A stretch of 64,000 nucleotides of DNA from Faecalibacterium sp. I3-3-89 (GCF_023347275.1 NZ_CP094468.1:62001-126000); one strand, 5' to 3'; shown: positions 1 to 8,779, counted from the stretch's first letter. Translations and numbers: made by a program. The notes: generated by a model not told the origin, from the letters alone.

Positions 1-2
1 GC

Positions 3-446
3 AAATACTCTGCAAACGTAGCACGGGTGCTTCCACCACTTAAAAAATGCGTGGATCAGCATATTGAATTAGCCGTCAACATATTCAAAAAAATCTGGTC
101 AGATGACACGCTTGATATTAATATACGGCTGTTTGTTGCTTATATCGTGGAAGAGAGAATGCGCACGTTTGGTGACCGTTGGATGGCAGAAGGAGAAATC
201 GAAAATATAAGGCAGTGGGAGAGCAAAAACACACTTGATTCCACACTTTCAAATAACTATGGAAGCTGCCTTGAATTTTTTGTTCAAAATGAGCTTGTAT
301 ATGCAAGCAGTTGGACAAGCTATGGAAATCCGCGAGAGTATACTTTATTCCCTTCTCTACAGGAGCTCCTTTTTAATTGTCCCCATAAGATTATGGAGGA
401 ATTACAAAAAGTCAAAGATGCCTATCATTTAGATTTTCCATTTTGA
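3..446 (+). CDS. Hypothetical protein, 5' end outside window
   Basis: The frame is open from the first bases of the window, so the apparent GTG at 27 is probably internal and this is the C-terminal part of a longer protein. About 148 residues are visible. They are mixed charged and aromatic, with no membrane segment and no motif I recognise. The sequence ends in a Phe/Pro-rich tail (DFPF). A strong terminator hairpin follows immediately (454-493). The convergent neighbour is a DUF4143 ATPase. I cannot assign a function. Confidence 0.55.
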   Translation, partial: KYSANVARVLPPLKKCVDQHIELAVNIFKKIWSDDTLDINIRLFVAYIVEERMRTFGDRWMAEGEIENIRQWESKNTLDSTLSNNYGSCLEFFVQNELVYASSWTSYGNPREYTLFPSLQELLFNCPHKIMEELQKVKDAYHLDFPF

Positions 447-453
447 GTTTTAA

Positions 454-493
454 GAAGCCCGGCATCGCGCCATTTGACGTGATGCCGGGCTTC
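454..493. terminator. Bidirectional terminator hairpin
   Basis: A perfect 13-bp stem (GAAGCCCGGCATC at 454-466 and its complement at 481-493) with a 14-nt loop lies between two convergent genes. It is likely a shared terminator. Confidence 0.75.
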
Positions 494-497
494 CTGT

Positions 498-1712
498 TCA
501 GTTCCATTCCTCCGCCAAGAGGAAATCGCGGATATTCCGGTGTTTGATCCCGTTTCGGCTCATGTCGAACTCATCGAGGGAAACAACGTACTTCGGGAAG
601 TTGTCGCGGATGCTATCATACGCGCCGAACTCGCGGTTGACTGTTTCTTCCGATGCCAGAAGATAAGTGACCTGAACATACAGCTTTTCGCCGCGCTTGT
701 CACATACAAAATCAATTTCCTTATCGCCCGTCCTGCCGACAGTCACCTCATAGCCCCGGCGCAGCAGCTCCAGATAGACGATGTTTTCCAAAATGAGGTT
801 GATGTCCCGCATATTGCCGCCGAAGACCGCCTCGCGGATTCCGTGATCGGCAATATAATACTTCTCGTTGGAGGCAAGGATCTGTTTGCCCTGCAAGTCC
901 TCCCGCTTCACCTGATAGAACAGGTACGCCTCGCAGCAGTATTTGATATAGTTCAGAATTGTTTCCGGGGCAACGGTGCGCTGCTCGTTTTTCAGGAACT
1001 TTGCAAGAGAGGTCGCCGAGAAGGTCGTTCCCACATTGGCGATCACATAGGCAATGATCCGTTCCAGCAGGTCAACGTCACGGATTTTATTTCGCTTCAC
1101 GATGTCCTTGAGCTGGACAGAGTTGAACAGATCGTGAAGATATTGCTTGGACGGCGCATCCGCATAGCGGAGGTTTGCGAGATAGGGCATCCCTCCGGCA
1201 AGCAGGTACTTTTGGAAACACTGCTGAATGGACGCATCAGGACTGATCGAGCGGTACAGCTCCATGAACTCTCCGAATGAGAACGGATAGATCACAAACT
1301 CCACATACCGTCCGCCCAAATAGGTTGCAAGCTCACCAGACAGCAGCTTTGCATTGGAGCCGGTGATATAGATGTCGCAATCCAGCGAAACGCGGAAAGA
1401 ATTGATGCACTTTTCCCAGTCCTTGACCTCCTGAATCTCATCAAAAAACAGATAGACCTTGCCGTCGATCTCCTTGGCGCGTTTGGTGATCTCATCATGC
1501 AGCGCCTGCGCGGTTTGCAGATGGGAGTAGCTCATATCCTCAAAGTTGATGGCGATAAACTGTGTTGGGCTGACGCCGGACTCCGTGAGTTCCTGCTGGA
1601 TCAGCTCCAACATGACCGACTTTCCGCAGCGGCGGATACCGGTCATGACCTTGACTAGCTCCGTCCCGATAAACGGACGGATGCGGCTCATATACAGTTC
1701 GCGTTTGATCAT
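498..1712 (-). CDS. AAA ATPase with C-terminal DUF4143
   Basis: A 404-residue protein of the AAA_14/DUF4143 family, common and poorly characterised in gut bacteria and archaea. The Walker A loop GIRRCGKS is at residues 25-32 and the Walker B stretch YLFFDEIQ is near residue 90. The C-terminal half carries the nuclease-like DUF4143 pattern (EIDFVCDKRGEKLYVQVTY). ATP binding is supported by the motifs; the cellular role is unknown. It is a stand-alone gene whose ATG at 1712 follows a GGAGAGTGAA ribosome site. It probably belongs to the element left of the first tRNA-Arg remnant rather than to IME-A. Confidence 0.85.
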   Translation of the reverse strand: MIKRELYMSRIRPFIGTELVKVMTGIRRCGKSVMLELIQQELTESGVSPTQFIAINFEDMSYSHLQTAQALHDEITKRAKEIDGKVYLFFDEIQEVKDWEKCINSFRVSLDCDIYITGSNAKLLSGELATYLGGRYVEFVIYPFSFGEFMELYRSISPDASIQQCFQKYLLAGGMPYLANLRYADAPSKQYLHDLFNSVQLKDIVKRNKIRDVDLLERIIAYVIANVGTTFSATSLAKFLKNEQRTVAPETILNYIKYCCEAYLFYQVKREDLQGKQILASNEKYYIADHGIREAVFGGNMRDINLILENIVYLELLRRGYEVTVGRTGDKEIDFVCDKRGEKLYVQVTYLLASEETVNREFGAYDSIRDNFPKYVVSLDEFDMSRNGIKHRNIRDFLLAEEWN

Positions 1713-1742
1713 AAAACTTCACTCTCCTTCCGTGGCCGACCA

Positions 1743-2100
1743 CAGTATATCACACTTACGATTGAAACTCAATGGAGAAATTGCAAAACCAAAAGTTATA
1801 ACTGATAAAATACTGAATTCGACAAAAGATTTCAGATAAGGCTCAACTATTTAAGCGAAGCCCTGCAAAGGGAGGGTTTCACCCTTTATTGGCACACAAG
1901 ATGCCGTTACAGAAAAATGAAACAACCATCGGCATATCCGTTGGACGGTTACCCTGCTCAAGAAAGAGAGGGTACAGATTGAAATCGCTGACACGGTGGT
2001 GCTGTACGACCGCCTGCCAAAGAATCCCGAATAACGAACGACGCCCACCAGCTTATGGCGAAAACCATAGGTCGGTGGGCATCGTGTTCTTTATAGGGGC
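1743..2100. other. Non-coding stretch, possible decayed gene end
   Basis: There is no convincing intact gene here. One plus-strand frame (about 1940-2033) reads WTVTLLKKERVQIEIADTVV and then a short tail and a stop, which resembles the end of a real protein but has no start or body. A GGTGGGC/GCCCACC inverted repeat lies at about 2042-2083. I regard this as debris upstream of the DUF6061-like gene. Confidence 0.3.
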
Positions 2101-2349
2101 TTAATCTTCCAGCCTACCGTGGTTGCAGCTGAGGGAGAGATAGCGCTCCATCTCCCCTTCCAGCACCATCTGCACATACTCCAAGGGCTTGTTGTACAGC
2201 AGCCAGTCCAGTTCAGCCCGCTGCGCTGGGGCGTTGCCGTACTCGTCCTCCACGGCGATGCAGTCGATGGCAACGATGGTGCCATCTTCGAACCGGGCTT
2301 CCACCCGGTTGGTGTCCATATTGAAGCGGCAGGAAAGCAGTTTATTCAT
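2101..2349 (-). CDS. DUF6061-like small protein
   Basis: An 82-residue soluble protein. The start is taken at 2349 because GAGG lies 7 nt before that ATG; an in-frame ATG 12 nt upstream has no ribosome site. The pattern (MNKLLSCRFNMDTN, then FEDGTIVAIDCIAVEDE, then RAELDWLLYNKPLEY) matches my memory of the DUF6061 family, small proteins of unknown function in Firmicutes integrative elements. It lies about 350 bp from the tRNA-Arg remnant, so it is probably the last gene of the element to the left. Confidence 0.6.
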   Translation of the reverse strand: MNKLLSCRFNMDTNRVEARFEDGTIVAIDCIAVEDEYGNAPAQRAELDWLLYNKPLEYVQMVLEGEMERYLSLSCNHGRLED

Positions 2350-2531
2350 GGTGAACCTCACTTTCTATATCAAACGGTGTCTGTTCGGATGTCCTAAACC
2401 CTGCCATAAAACCGGTGTATGATGTAAGATTGTTGTCTGGATGAAATTGGGAATTTTTGCTCTGCCGATGCCCCAAAAATCCAGCAGGAAAGCCGTTGAG
2501 TTTGAGGTCGTCTTGCAGGGCTGATTTTGGC

Positions 2532-2563
2532 TCTGCACACTTTTGCACATTTTCTGCACATTG
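2532..2563. repeat. Putative integrase arm sites, left element
   Basis: Three short direct repeats of the type CTGCACAC/TTGCACAT/CTGCACAT lie 140 bp left of the tRNA-Arg remnant. The same repeat type recurs right of the second remnant (16850-16883), whereas the interior of IME-A has a different type (TGCACGG). Clustered direct repeats beside an attachment core fit arm-binding sites of a tyrosine integrase. Confidence 0.5.
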
Positions 2564-2703
2564 CAAGGATGGATAACAGGTGCAAAGGAGTGCAAACAAT
2601 GCAAAGGAATACAATAGATTCACAACTCTAAAATCACGGTGCATCGATGAAAATGACGATTCTTCGTGAATTGTGGATATGGATGAAAGATGCCGTTTGG
2701 TTT

Positions 2704-2791
2704 CTACGAATCAGTAGGCCGGGGGTTCGAGTCCCTTCCATCGCACCAAAAAATGCCGTGAGATCGAAAGATTTCATGGCTTTTTTGTTTT
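2704..2791 (+). other. attL of IME-A: 3' half of tRNA-Arg(ACG) plus terminator
   Basis: Positions 2704-2748 are the 3' 45 nt of a tRNA. They comprise anticodon loop CTACGAA (anticodon ACG), 3' anticodon strand TCAGT, T-arm GGGGG-TTCGAGT-CCCTT, acceptor strand CCATCGC, A73 and encoded CCA. A terminator hairpin (GCCGTGAGATC / GATTTCATGGC, T-tract) follows. The 5' half is absent, so this is an attachment remnant and not a functional tRNA. A near-identical copy is at 16751-16838. Integration in the anticodon loop is a standard tyrosine-integrase target. Confidence 0.85.
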
Positions 2792-2802
2792 TTGCAACAC
2801 AG

Positions 2803-2834
2803 CTGCACGGTTTTTGCACGGTCGGTGCACGGTT
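2803..2834. repeat. Putative integrase arm sites, IME-A left
   Basis: Three direct copies of TGCACGG with about 11-nt periodicity lie just inside the left attachment repeat. The matching set at the other end of IME-A is at 16580-16612. Confidence 0.55.
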
Positions 2835-2899
2835 CGTGTTTTCTGTGTTGAATTATGTAGGGCGCGGGATTGCATTGCAATCCGTGCCCTTTTTTGCAT

Positions 2900-4285
2900 T
2901 CAGGTCAACAGTGCAAGGCGAAGCTGTGCCTTCGTTTCAGGGTCTGCATCTTTCAGGAGCTCCAAAAGCGCGGCCATGGAGAGCGCTGTGTTCCCCTGGA
3001 CAGGCGGAGTTTGGGCGCTGGCTTCTGGTTTGGCGTAGAAAGAATTTTCAAACTTTTTGCCCAGCTCCATGCGGGAAGACTGCTGGATATGGGCGTAAGT
3101 GTTAACCAGAAGATCCGCACTGGCGTGGCCGGTTGTTCCCTGCACAGATTTGATATCGCCGCCCGAGATCATCAGCTGGTAGGTGGCGCTGGAATGTCGC
3201 AGCCCGTGGAAGACGATGCGGGGGAACTCCGGGTGAGCGTCCTGCCATTTGAGGAACTTTTTGCGGATCAGAACGGGCTCCACGGCCTGACCATTGGGCA
3301 GGCGGAGAAGCATTCCGCTGTCGTGGTAGCGGTCTGGGGAGCGGGCCTCGTCTTCTTTCAGCCGTTCCAGCCAGTGTTTCAGTTCCTCCCGGAGAGCGGC
3401 GGTCAGAAAGATATTCCGGCAGGAGGACTCGGTTTTGGTGCTTTTCAGTATGAGAGAAGTTTTGCTGCCTTCCAGTTTATCGGGAAACTCCTTGATGATA
3501 CAGTTGCCATCCACCTGAAGCAGGGCGTTTTTCTGAATGCGCTGCATGGACTTGTTGACCGAGAAAGTGCCGACCCCACCGGCGGCGTCAAAATCGATGT
3601 CCTCCGGGGTCAGTCCAGCAACCTCCCCTTCTCGCAGCGCGCCCACCAAGGTCAGGTGGACAGCTAGGTGGAGGATGGGGTCCTCCATGCTGGCCAGGGC
3701 CGCCCGCATTTCTTCCACTGTCCAGATGCTTCGTTCCTGGGTGGTCTTTTTGGGGCCTTCCAGAGGGACGGGGCTTTTCAGAAGGATTCCCCATTCCACC
3801 GCATAGAGGAACGCGGTGTGAAGCAGACGATGAACCTCATGGATGGTGGTGCCGGACAGCAGACGCTGTTTCTGCTTGGGGGTGAGCTTCTGCTTTTTGC
3901 CCTCAACATACTGCCCACAGGGCGTTTTGCTCAGGGTACTGTACAGGTTCTCCAGGTGATAGGGCTTCAGCTTCTGCATCTCAAAGTTGCCGATATAGGG
4001 GAGGATGAGATTCTGGATGGTGGACAGGTTGGACTGGTAGGTTTTGGGAGCCCACTTATGCTTGGTGCATTGTTTGGGCAGCCAGTTCATCAGGAATTCA
4101 CCGACCGTTATAGTGGACGGAATCAGGAAAGTTCCGCTTGCAAGCTCGTGTTCCACCTGCTTTTTGCGGTTCATCGCCTCCTCTTTGGTGGGAAAGCTCT
4201 CCCATTTGTCGCAGCTTTTGCCGTGCTCATCGAAATAGGTGTAGCGGACGCTGTAGGAGCTGCCGCGTTTGGTGATATATGCCAT
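2900..4285 (-). CDS. int: Tyrosine recombinase/integrase of IME-A
   Basis: A 461-residue phage-type integrase. An N-terminal AP2-like/arm-binding region (AYITKRGSSYSVRYTYFDE) is followed by a SAM-like core-binding domain (about 60-170) and the catalytic domain. Visible catalytic elements are the Arg in LVGALREGE, HGLRHSSAT (HxxR) and GHAS with the downstream Tyr in VNTYAHIQ. It is transcribed toward the adjacent tRNA-Arg attachment repeat, as is usual for tRNA-targeting elements. The start at 4285 has AAGGAGG 7 nt upstream. It is clearly related to, but diverged from, the IME-B integrase at 17042-18442. Confidence 0.93.
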   Translation of the reverse strand: MAYITKRGSSYSVRYTYFDEHGKSCDKWESFPTKEEAMNRKKQVEHELASGTFLIPSTITVGEFLMNWLPKQCTKHKWAPKTYQSNLSTIQNLILPYIGNFEMQKLKPYHLENLYSTLSKTPCGQYVEGKKQKLTPKQKQRLLSGTTIHEVHRLLHTAFLYAVEWGILLKSPVPLEGPKKTTQERSIWTVEEMRAALASMEDPILHLAVHLTLVGALREGEVAGLTPEDIDFDAAGGVGTFSVNKSMQRIQKNALLQVDGNCIIKEFPDKLEGSKTSLILKSTKTESSCRNIFLTAALREELKHWLERLKEDEARSPDRYHDSGMLLRLPNGQAVEPVLIRKKFLKWQDAHPEFPRIVFHGLRHSSATYQLMISGGDIKSVQGTTGHASADLLVNTYAHIQQSSRMELGKKFENSFYAKPEASAQTPPVQGNTALSMAALLELLKDADPETKAQLRLALLT

Positions 4286-4300
4286 GCTGTGCCTCCTTGA

Positions 4301-4603
4301 TCAAGCGGCCCGGAACAGCCAAGCGTCGAAACTGTCCTTGGGAATGCGGATGCTTCCGCCTACCCGGAGGACACGAAACTCACCGGTGGTGTTGCAGAAG
4401 TTATAAGCGGAGCGCAGGCTGATGGCCAGCATCTGCGCCACTTCCTCCACCGTGTACACGCAAGCTTTCGACTCGGGCTGTTTCAGGTCAGAGATTGGAG
4501 ACTTGACGGCATTGTTTTGGGTGACCAATTCCATTGTACCGGGATTTGCGGCGCTTTGCAAGGTTTCAGTGTTAAAATGATCGTTCTTACAAACATTCTT
4601 CAT
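4301..4603 (-). CDS. Excisionase-like helix-turn-helix protein
   Basis: A 100-residue protein with a disordered N-terminus and a C-terminal MerR/excisionase-type HTH (YTVEEVAQMLAISLRSAYNF, then RVLRVGGSIRIPKDSFDAW). It lies 15 bp upstream of the integrase in the same direction. Such proteins usually act as recombination directionality factors or control the integrase. The start at 4603 has AAGGAGA upstream. A homologue occupies the same place in IME-B (18457-18756). Confidence 0.8.
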   Translation of the reverse strand: MKNVCKNDHFNTETLQSAANPGTMELVTQNNAVKSPISDLKQPESKACVYTVEEVAQMLAISLRSAYNFCNTTGEFRVLRVGGSIRIPKDSFDAWLFRAA

Positions 4604-4622
4604 GGCATTTCTCCTTTTTGAT

Positions 4623-5597
4623 TCAAAGTTCTGCGGTGCGGTGGGAGGCTTTGGGCTTCGCGTATTCTTCTAAAACTTCCGGCGGAATTCGCTCCAATAC
4701 GGCGAGGGCCTCCTCATACTCCCGCTGGAGCTTGGCATCCTCCAACTTTTTCAGAACGCTCTCGTGGGTCGCCTCCTCCAGGGACTCCGAGAGCTTTTTG
4801 TTTTTCCGCTTGAGTTTCTCATTCTCAGCCTTGGTACTGCTGAAGGCTGTACTGTACTTTTTCAGCTGGGTCCGCATTTTCTCCACGGCTGGGATATAAC
4901 CGTCCAGCAGTTCGGAAATCTCAGCGGCCCGCTTCTTGCCGTTCAAGGGGCCGATGCCGGTGAGCAGTTGGTCCAGCTTTTGGCGCTGCTGGGTGAGATG
5001 GGTCATCTCCTTGAAGATACGAGGCGGGATATGGTCGCGGCCCGTCTGGCTTGCACTCTCGCCGCGCTCCAGGTCGGGGTATTTAGCAACCATGTGCTCC
5101 CAGAACTTGTCCTGCCACCAGGTCAACTTCTTTTTGTTACCAACGATCTCTTTGGCGCTGAGTCTGCCATCTGGCGTCAAGGGGACAAAAGAAAGGTGCA
5201 TATGGGCTGTTTTCTCATCCATATGCACCACGGCGGAGATGATAGTTTCTCTGGATTGGTATTGCACAAAGAAGCGGAGTGTTTCCTCAAAATACTGCCG
5301 GATTTCGGGCAGCTTCTTGCCCTTGAAGAACTCCGGTGTAGCGGTGAACAGCACCTCTACCACCCGGACACTGTCCTTTCGGGTGCGGCATCCAGCGGCG
5401 CTGATCTGGCGCTCAGCCTCAGCCCGGTAACGTTGGGGTGGTTCGATCAGGTGGAAGTTATGCTTGCTGCGGGAGAGGTCAATATCGGGATTACTGGCGT
5501 ATCTTTCTTTTCTGCGTTCGTTATGGGCTTCGATGTTGGTGATCTCTGGCCCCTTGTACTTGGCAAAGCGCATGATGGCGTATTGTGGTTGGCTCAA
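4623..5597 (-). CDS. MOBV (Pre/Mob-type) relaxase
   Basis: A relaxase of the pMV158 MobM/Pre family, which nicks oriT and starts conjugative mobilization. The N-terminal motif is YAIMRFAKYKGPEITNIEAH followed by NERRKERY; the catalytic metal motif HMDEKTAHMH fits HxDExxxHxH. The C-terminal third is coiled coil. I place the start at the TTG at 5597 because AGGAGG lies 7 nt upstream and the protein then begins at the conserved family N-terminus; the ATG at 5660 lacks these. It is 324 residues long. The matching oriT (TAGTGTGTTA family) is at 11099-11132. Confidence 0.88.
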   Translation of the reverse strand: MSQPQYAIMRFAKYKGPEITNIEAHNERRKERYASNPDIDLSRSKHNFHLIEPPQRYRAEAERQISAAGCRTRKDSVRVVEVLFTATPEFFKGKKLPEIRQYFEETLRFFVQYQSRETIISAVVHMDEKTAHMHLSFVPLTPDGRLSAKEIVGNKKKLTWWQDKFWEHMVAKYPDLERGESASQTGRDHIPPRIFKEMTHLTQQRQKLDQLLTGIGPLNGKKRAAEISELLDGYIPAVEKMRTQLKKYSTAFSSTKAENEKLKRKNKKLSESLEEATHESVLKKLEDAKLQREYEEALAVLERIPPEVLEEYAKPKASHRTAEL

Positions 5598-5723
5598 TGG
5601 CGGCCCTCCTTTTTGGCAATTCAATCGTATTGATGACGGACATTGTAAAGCTCCTTTCATTCATGTGGATGGATAGGCTTTGATGATCGAGGTGGTGGTG
5701 TTCCATTTGAACACCGCCAAAAA

Positions 5724-6727
5724 ATCAAGTGTTCATTTTGAACACTTGATTATAAGTCTAATAACCGAGACAACTGTGCTCCCCAAATTAAGTTATCAAA
5801 ATGATAACTTGATCCAACGGGCACAGCATGGTAGATTTAACGTCCAAACTTTAACTTACTGATTTTGCTTTTGAGATAAAACGATCTGCTTTTCAGTTGG
5901 TCAAAATGACCAACTGATATTTATTGGTTACAAGATACTGACCTTTTTATAGAGGAAAAAGGAGATAACTGAAATCAAGTTCTCAAAATGGGAACTTGAT
6001 CGGAACCGGTTGGTCTGGGTCAAAATGACCCAGACCACTTCAGCGCCATAAAGGATTGCGTATATAGCGCGTTTTGGGCTTTTCGCTATGTACGTGCGTA
6101 CGGGGGTGATGCGTACATAGCAGTGGAAGGTGAACACCTCGGTATTCCAGAAAATCAACGGACAAAATCTGTCCGTTGATTTTCTCACATCTACCGCGAA
6201 GTTCTGTTGTGCAAGATCAAGTGGTCAAAATGACCACTTGATTACAGGGATTGGACCAAAGCAGATGCACTTCCAAAAAGGTTATACAATAAAAAGAATG
6301 TGGACATTTTGTCCACACCTACTTCAGACCGTTAAAGATTCCTTGCGAGAAGCGGTGGCACTGGACATTTTGTCCAGTGCCATCAAAACCGAGTTGTCGC
6401 CGTGACAACTCGGACAAACCTGTGTGGTTGTGGACAAAATGTCCACAACCACTTTAGTGTCGTAAAGGATTCGTGTATATGGTGCGTTTTAGGGTTTTCG
6501 CTATGTACGTGCGTACAGAACTTGTACATACGTACATAGTAAAAAGGCCAAGTTTCCTCTTATACAGGTTTTTGGCCGTTCCCAAAATGGGAACAGCCAC
6601 TTCAATCATAAAAATATGGGTCGGTGACTCGCCGACCCCTTGCTGGCAGGGTAAGGGCGTTGTGAAGCACGACATCCATCTGACTTGGAGCGTTTTAACT
6701 TGGTTGTGACCAATTTGGTCACAGCCA
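5724..6727. repeat. Array of 13 covarying palindromes with AAAAT centre
   Basis: The 1.2-kb gap between the relaxase and the helicase holds 13 near-perfect palindromes: 5724-5750, 5788-5813, 5893-5917, 5974-6000, 6011-6037, 6149-6185, 6216-6242, 6299-6317, 6356-6382, 6389-6413, 6425-6451, 6573-6599 and 6701-6727. Most are 27 nt: two 11-nt arms around a 5-nt centre that is AAAAT (or ATTTT), closed by C and G. The arms differ widely (ATCAAGTGGTC, TGGTCTGGGTC, TGGCACTGGAC, TGGTTGTGGAC) but each pairs with its own partner. The structure is conserved rather than the sequence. Role unknown; a replication origin, ssDNA hairpins or RNA hairpins are possible. Confidence 0.85.
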
Positions 6728-6816
6728 CTTCAAGGGAGTAACAAACGGTTACGCCCTCTGAAGCCTTTCGCCGGATGCGTCTGTACGGGTCTCGTACATA
6801 CGTACATAGCGAAAAG
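6085..6816. repeat. Three GTACGT-rich hairpins embedded in the palindrome array
   Basis: Inverted repeats occur at 6085-6121 (GCTATGTACG / CGTACATAGC), 6501-6539 (CTATGTACGT / ACGTACATAG) and 6763-6816 (GCCTTTCGC with TGTACG, mirrored). The first two are each preceded by a palindrome of the array and about 60 bp of similar sequence containing TAAAGGATT. The last two are followed by AAGGCCAAGTT and TATACAG. They form a higher-order repeat unit. A fourth relative is at 49851-49891. Confidence 0.7.
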
Positions 6817-6839
6817 GCCAAGTTCTCCCATATACAGTT

Positions 6840-8180
6840 TTATCCCCAGAGGGAAGTGGGCATCTCAGGCCGTACAAGTGCCTCAATTCCCAGATAGCCC
6901 CATACGCGGCGGCCTGCTGAGTTGGCGATGTTGTTGGTGTGCTCCAGGTTGTACTTTTTCAGGTTGGCAATCACGGCATCGCTGAAGCTCCGGGCTTTCA
7001 GAGCTACCAGGTTGTTCTCCTCACACCACATCTTATAAATGGTATAGAGGTCTTTGGAGCTAATGCAGGCATCCGCCTTGAGCCGAATATAGTCCTCGGC
7101 CTCCATGAAATCGAAGAAGTTGTTGTTGTCCCGCTTGACCAGCTCCCGGTTCTGCCGGGCGCGGTCACTCTCAGTAAACTTGAAGCCGTTCCTGACCAGA
7201 CGCTGCAACCCCTCGAAAGCCCACAGGAAAATTCCCTCGGCCTCGGCGGCCATCTTCTCGGCGATGTCAGGGTCATCTACCCGGTCGGCGGGCTTGTCCC
7301 TGGTGGTCAGGACCAGTTGCCGCCGATAGAAGCCGTCGCTTCGGTCGTACAGGGCTTGTAAGTCTCCATTGCTGAAAGCCAGCAGCCGGGCATACATCCA
7401 GCCCTGGTAGCTCTGCTTGCCTTTACGCTCCAGGTCCATCTGCCCCTGGGCCGTGACAATGGATTTGACGTAGTTGGTCTGCCGCAGGGCTTCCATCCGC
7501 ATATCGTCGTCCACGCAGAGCAGGATGTGTTCCAGGTCGGCCCGGGCAAAACGGTTCTCAGAGATTTTGCCGATGCTGCCGTCCTTCATATTAGTGCCGA
7601 ACAGCTTGGACAACACCACGCCGATCTGACTTTTGCCCTCGCCGCCCCGGCCCTTGATAACCATCATCCGCTGGCCCTTGTTGCTGGGAATGAGGCAGTA
7701 ACCTATAAACTCCTGGACAGTCGGAATATCTTCCGGGTGGAGCAGATCAAACAGGAACCGCAGCCAGTGGGTAGGCTGGGCCGCTTTGGGGTTGTATCGG
7801 ACCGGCAGCCGGTTGCGGATCACTTCCGGCTTGCCTTCCCGAAAGCTGCCGTTCAAGTTCAAGGTACCATTGGCCAGGTGGATACAGTTGGTGACTGGCG
7901 GGAAATCATCCACCTGGGCGGAGAGTTTCAGCAGGTCCAGAATGCTGCCTACCTTGCGGGCCACGTTGTTGCTGGCGTAGTCCTTCAGTTCCGCATAGAT
8001 GGTACTCCGCAGAGGCATCTCATCTGTTACCCGGCCATCTTCGGTGAAAAAGAAACCATTGCAGAAAACAATTTTGTGGGTCGAAATGAAGGTCTCACAG
8101 AAAACAGATTCGTTGATCCGGTAGCCTTCTTCCAGCCAGACCGGGTCATTGGAGCTGGGCCAATATTTCTTGTTTTTCAT
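6840..8180 (-). CDS. P4-type primase/helicase (DUF5906), IME-A
   Basis: A 446-residue superfamily 3-like helicase of phage/plasmid P4 primase type, expected to unwind the element origin. Walker A reads GRGGEGKSQIG; Walker B is near LLCVDDDM. The start at 8180 is chosen because it overlaps the stop of the CHC2 gene (ATGA) and the protein begins like its IME-B homologue; a 39-residue upstream extension is out of context. The C-terminus has a winged-helix-like tail. The palindrome array lies directly downstream of its stop, so the array may contain the element's replication origin. Confidence 0.87.
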   Translation of the reverse strand: MKNKKYWPSSNDPVWLEEGYRINESVFCETFISTHKIVFCNGFFFTEDGRVTDEMPLRSTIYAELKDYASNNVARKVGSILDLLKLSAQVDDFPPVTNCIHLANGTLNLNGSFREGKPEVIRNRLPVRYNPKAAQPTHWLRFLFDLLHPEDIPTVQEFIGYCLIPSNKGQRMMVIKGRGGEGKSQIGVVLSKLFGTNMKDGSIGKISENRFARADLEHILLCVDDDMRMEALRQTNYVKSIVTAQGQMDLERKGKQSYQGWMYARLLAFSNGDLQALYDRSDGFYRRQLVLTTRDKPADRVDDPDIAEKMAAEAEGIFLWAFEGLQRLVRNGFKFTESDRARQNRELVKRDNNNFFDFMEAEDYIRLKADACISSKDLYTIYKMWCEENNLVALKARSFSDAVIANLKKYNLEHTNNIANSAGRRVWGYLGIEALVRPEMPTSLWG

Positions 8181-8779
8181 GCAGCCTCCTCTCTGTCCAG
8201 GGTATTGAGGCGGGATTCGACCATCGGCAGAAGCTGACCGTCCAGCAGGCGCTTGGCAGCGGCTGCCTTCTTGGAGGTGGGCCCGAAGGCCAGGCAATCA
8301 ATAAGGTCGTCCACAACGGCCATCATGTGCAGAGCCTCTACAAAATGCTCGTCCAGCGGTTCCTCCGGGGAGAGGGGAGCAAACTCTGTTTGCCACCGGG
8401 TCAGCAGGTCGCGGTAGTCGTGGAGGACCCGGAGACAGTAGAAGATTTCCTCTTGCTGGGTGTCTGAAGAGGCAGCGGCTGGCTTGGGCAGAGCGACTGC
8501 ACCCGATGGAGGCTTGTCCGGGCTGAGTCCGAAGTCCTGGGTCAGCTTCCGGGCTGCCTGGAAGCTGCTGAGACCAAACAACTGGGCGGTAAGGTCAATG
8601 ACATCGCCGGTGGCACCGCAGCCGAAGCAGTAATAATAGGTGTCATTCAGCTTCATGCTGGGGGTATGATCCTCGTGGAAAGGGCAGCGAGTCATCCAAG
8701 TAGTAGTGACAGGCAGGCCGTACAAGGCTGCGGTCTGCTTGACAGTGACGGATTCCTTTACGATTTTAAAAAGATTCAT
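8177..8779 (-). CDS. CHC2 zinc-finger primase-like protein, IME-A
   Basis: A 200-residue protein with an N-terminal DnaG-type CHC2 zinc finger: CPFHEDHTPSMK, then YYYCFGCGATGDVIDL. The rest is helical and holds no TOPRIM domain. It probably supplies DNA binding to the partner helicase encoded 4 bp downstream in overlapping frames; together they replace a full primase. The start at 8779 gives MNLFKIVKESVTVKQ, a family-typical N-terminus. Confidence 0.85.
   Translation of the reverse strand: MNLFKIVKESVTVKQTAALYGLPVTTTWMTRCPFHEDHTPSMKLNDTYYYCFGCGATGDVIDLTAQLFGLSSFQAARKLTQDFGLSPDKPPSGAVALPKPAAASSDTQQEEIFYCLRVLHDYRDLLTRWQTEFAPLSPEEPLDEHFVEALHMMAVVDDLIDCLAFGPTSKKAAAAKRLLDGQLLPMVESRLNTLDREEAA

Noticed and set aside
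540..1280. 246-codon plus-strand frame
   Set aside because: Antisense of the DUF4143 ATPase.
1889..2104. Small plus-strand gene
   Set aside because: The composition is atypical; only an alternative frame shows a protein-like tail and it has no start.
2704..2748. Functional tRNA-Arg gene
   Set aside because: Only the 3' 45 nt are present; the upstream sequence cannot form the D-arm, acceptor 5' strand or 5' anticodon strand. The same holds for 16751-16795.
5724..6727. CRISPR array
   Set aside because: The repeats are palindromes with different arm sequences and irregular spacing (from a few bp to over 100 bp). There is no constant direct repeat, no uniform spacers and no cas gene.
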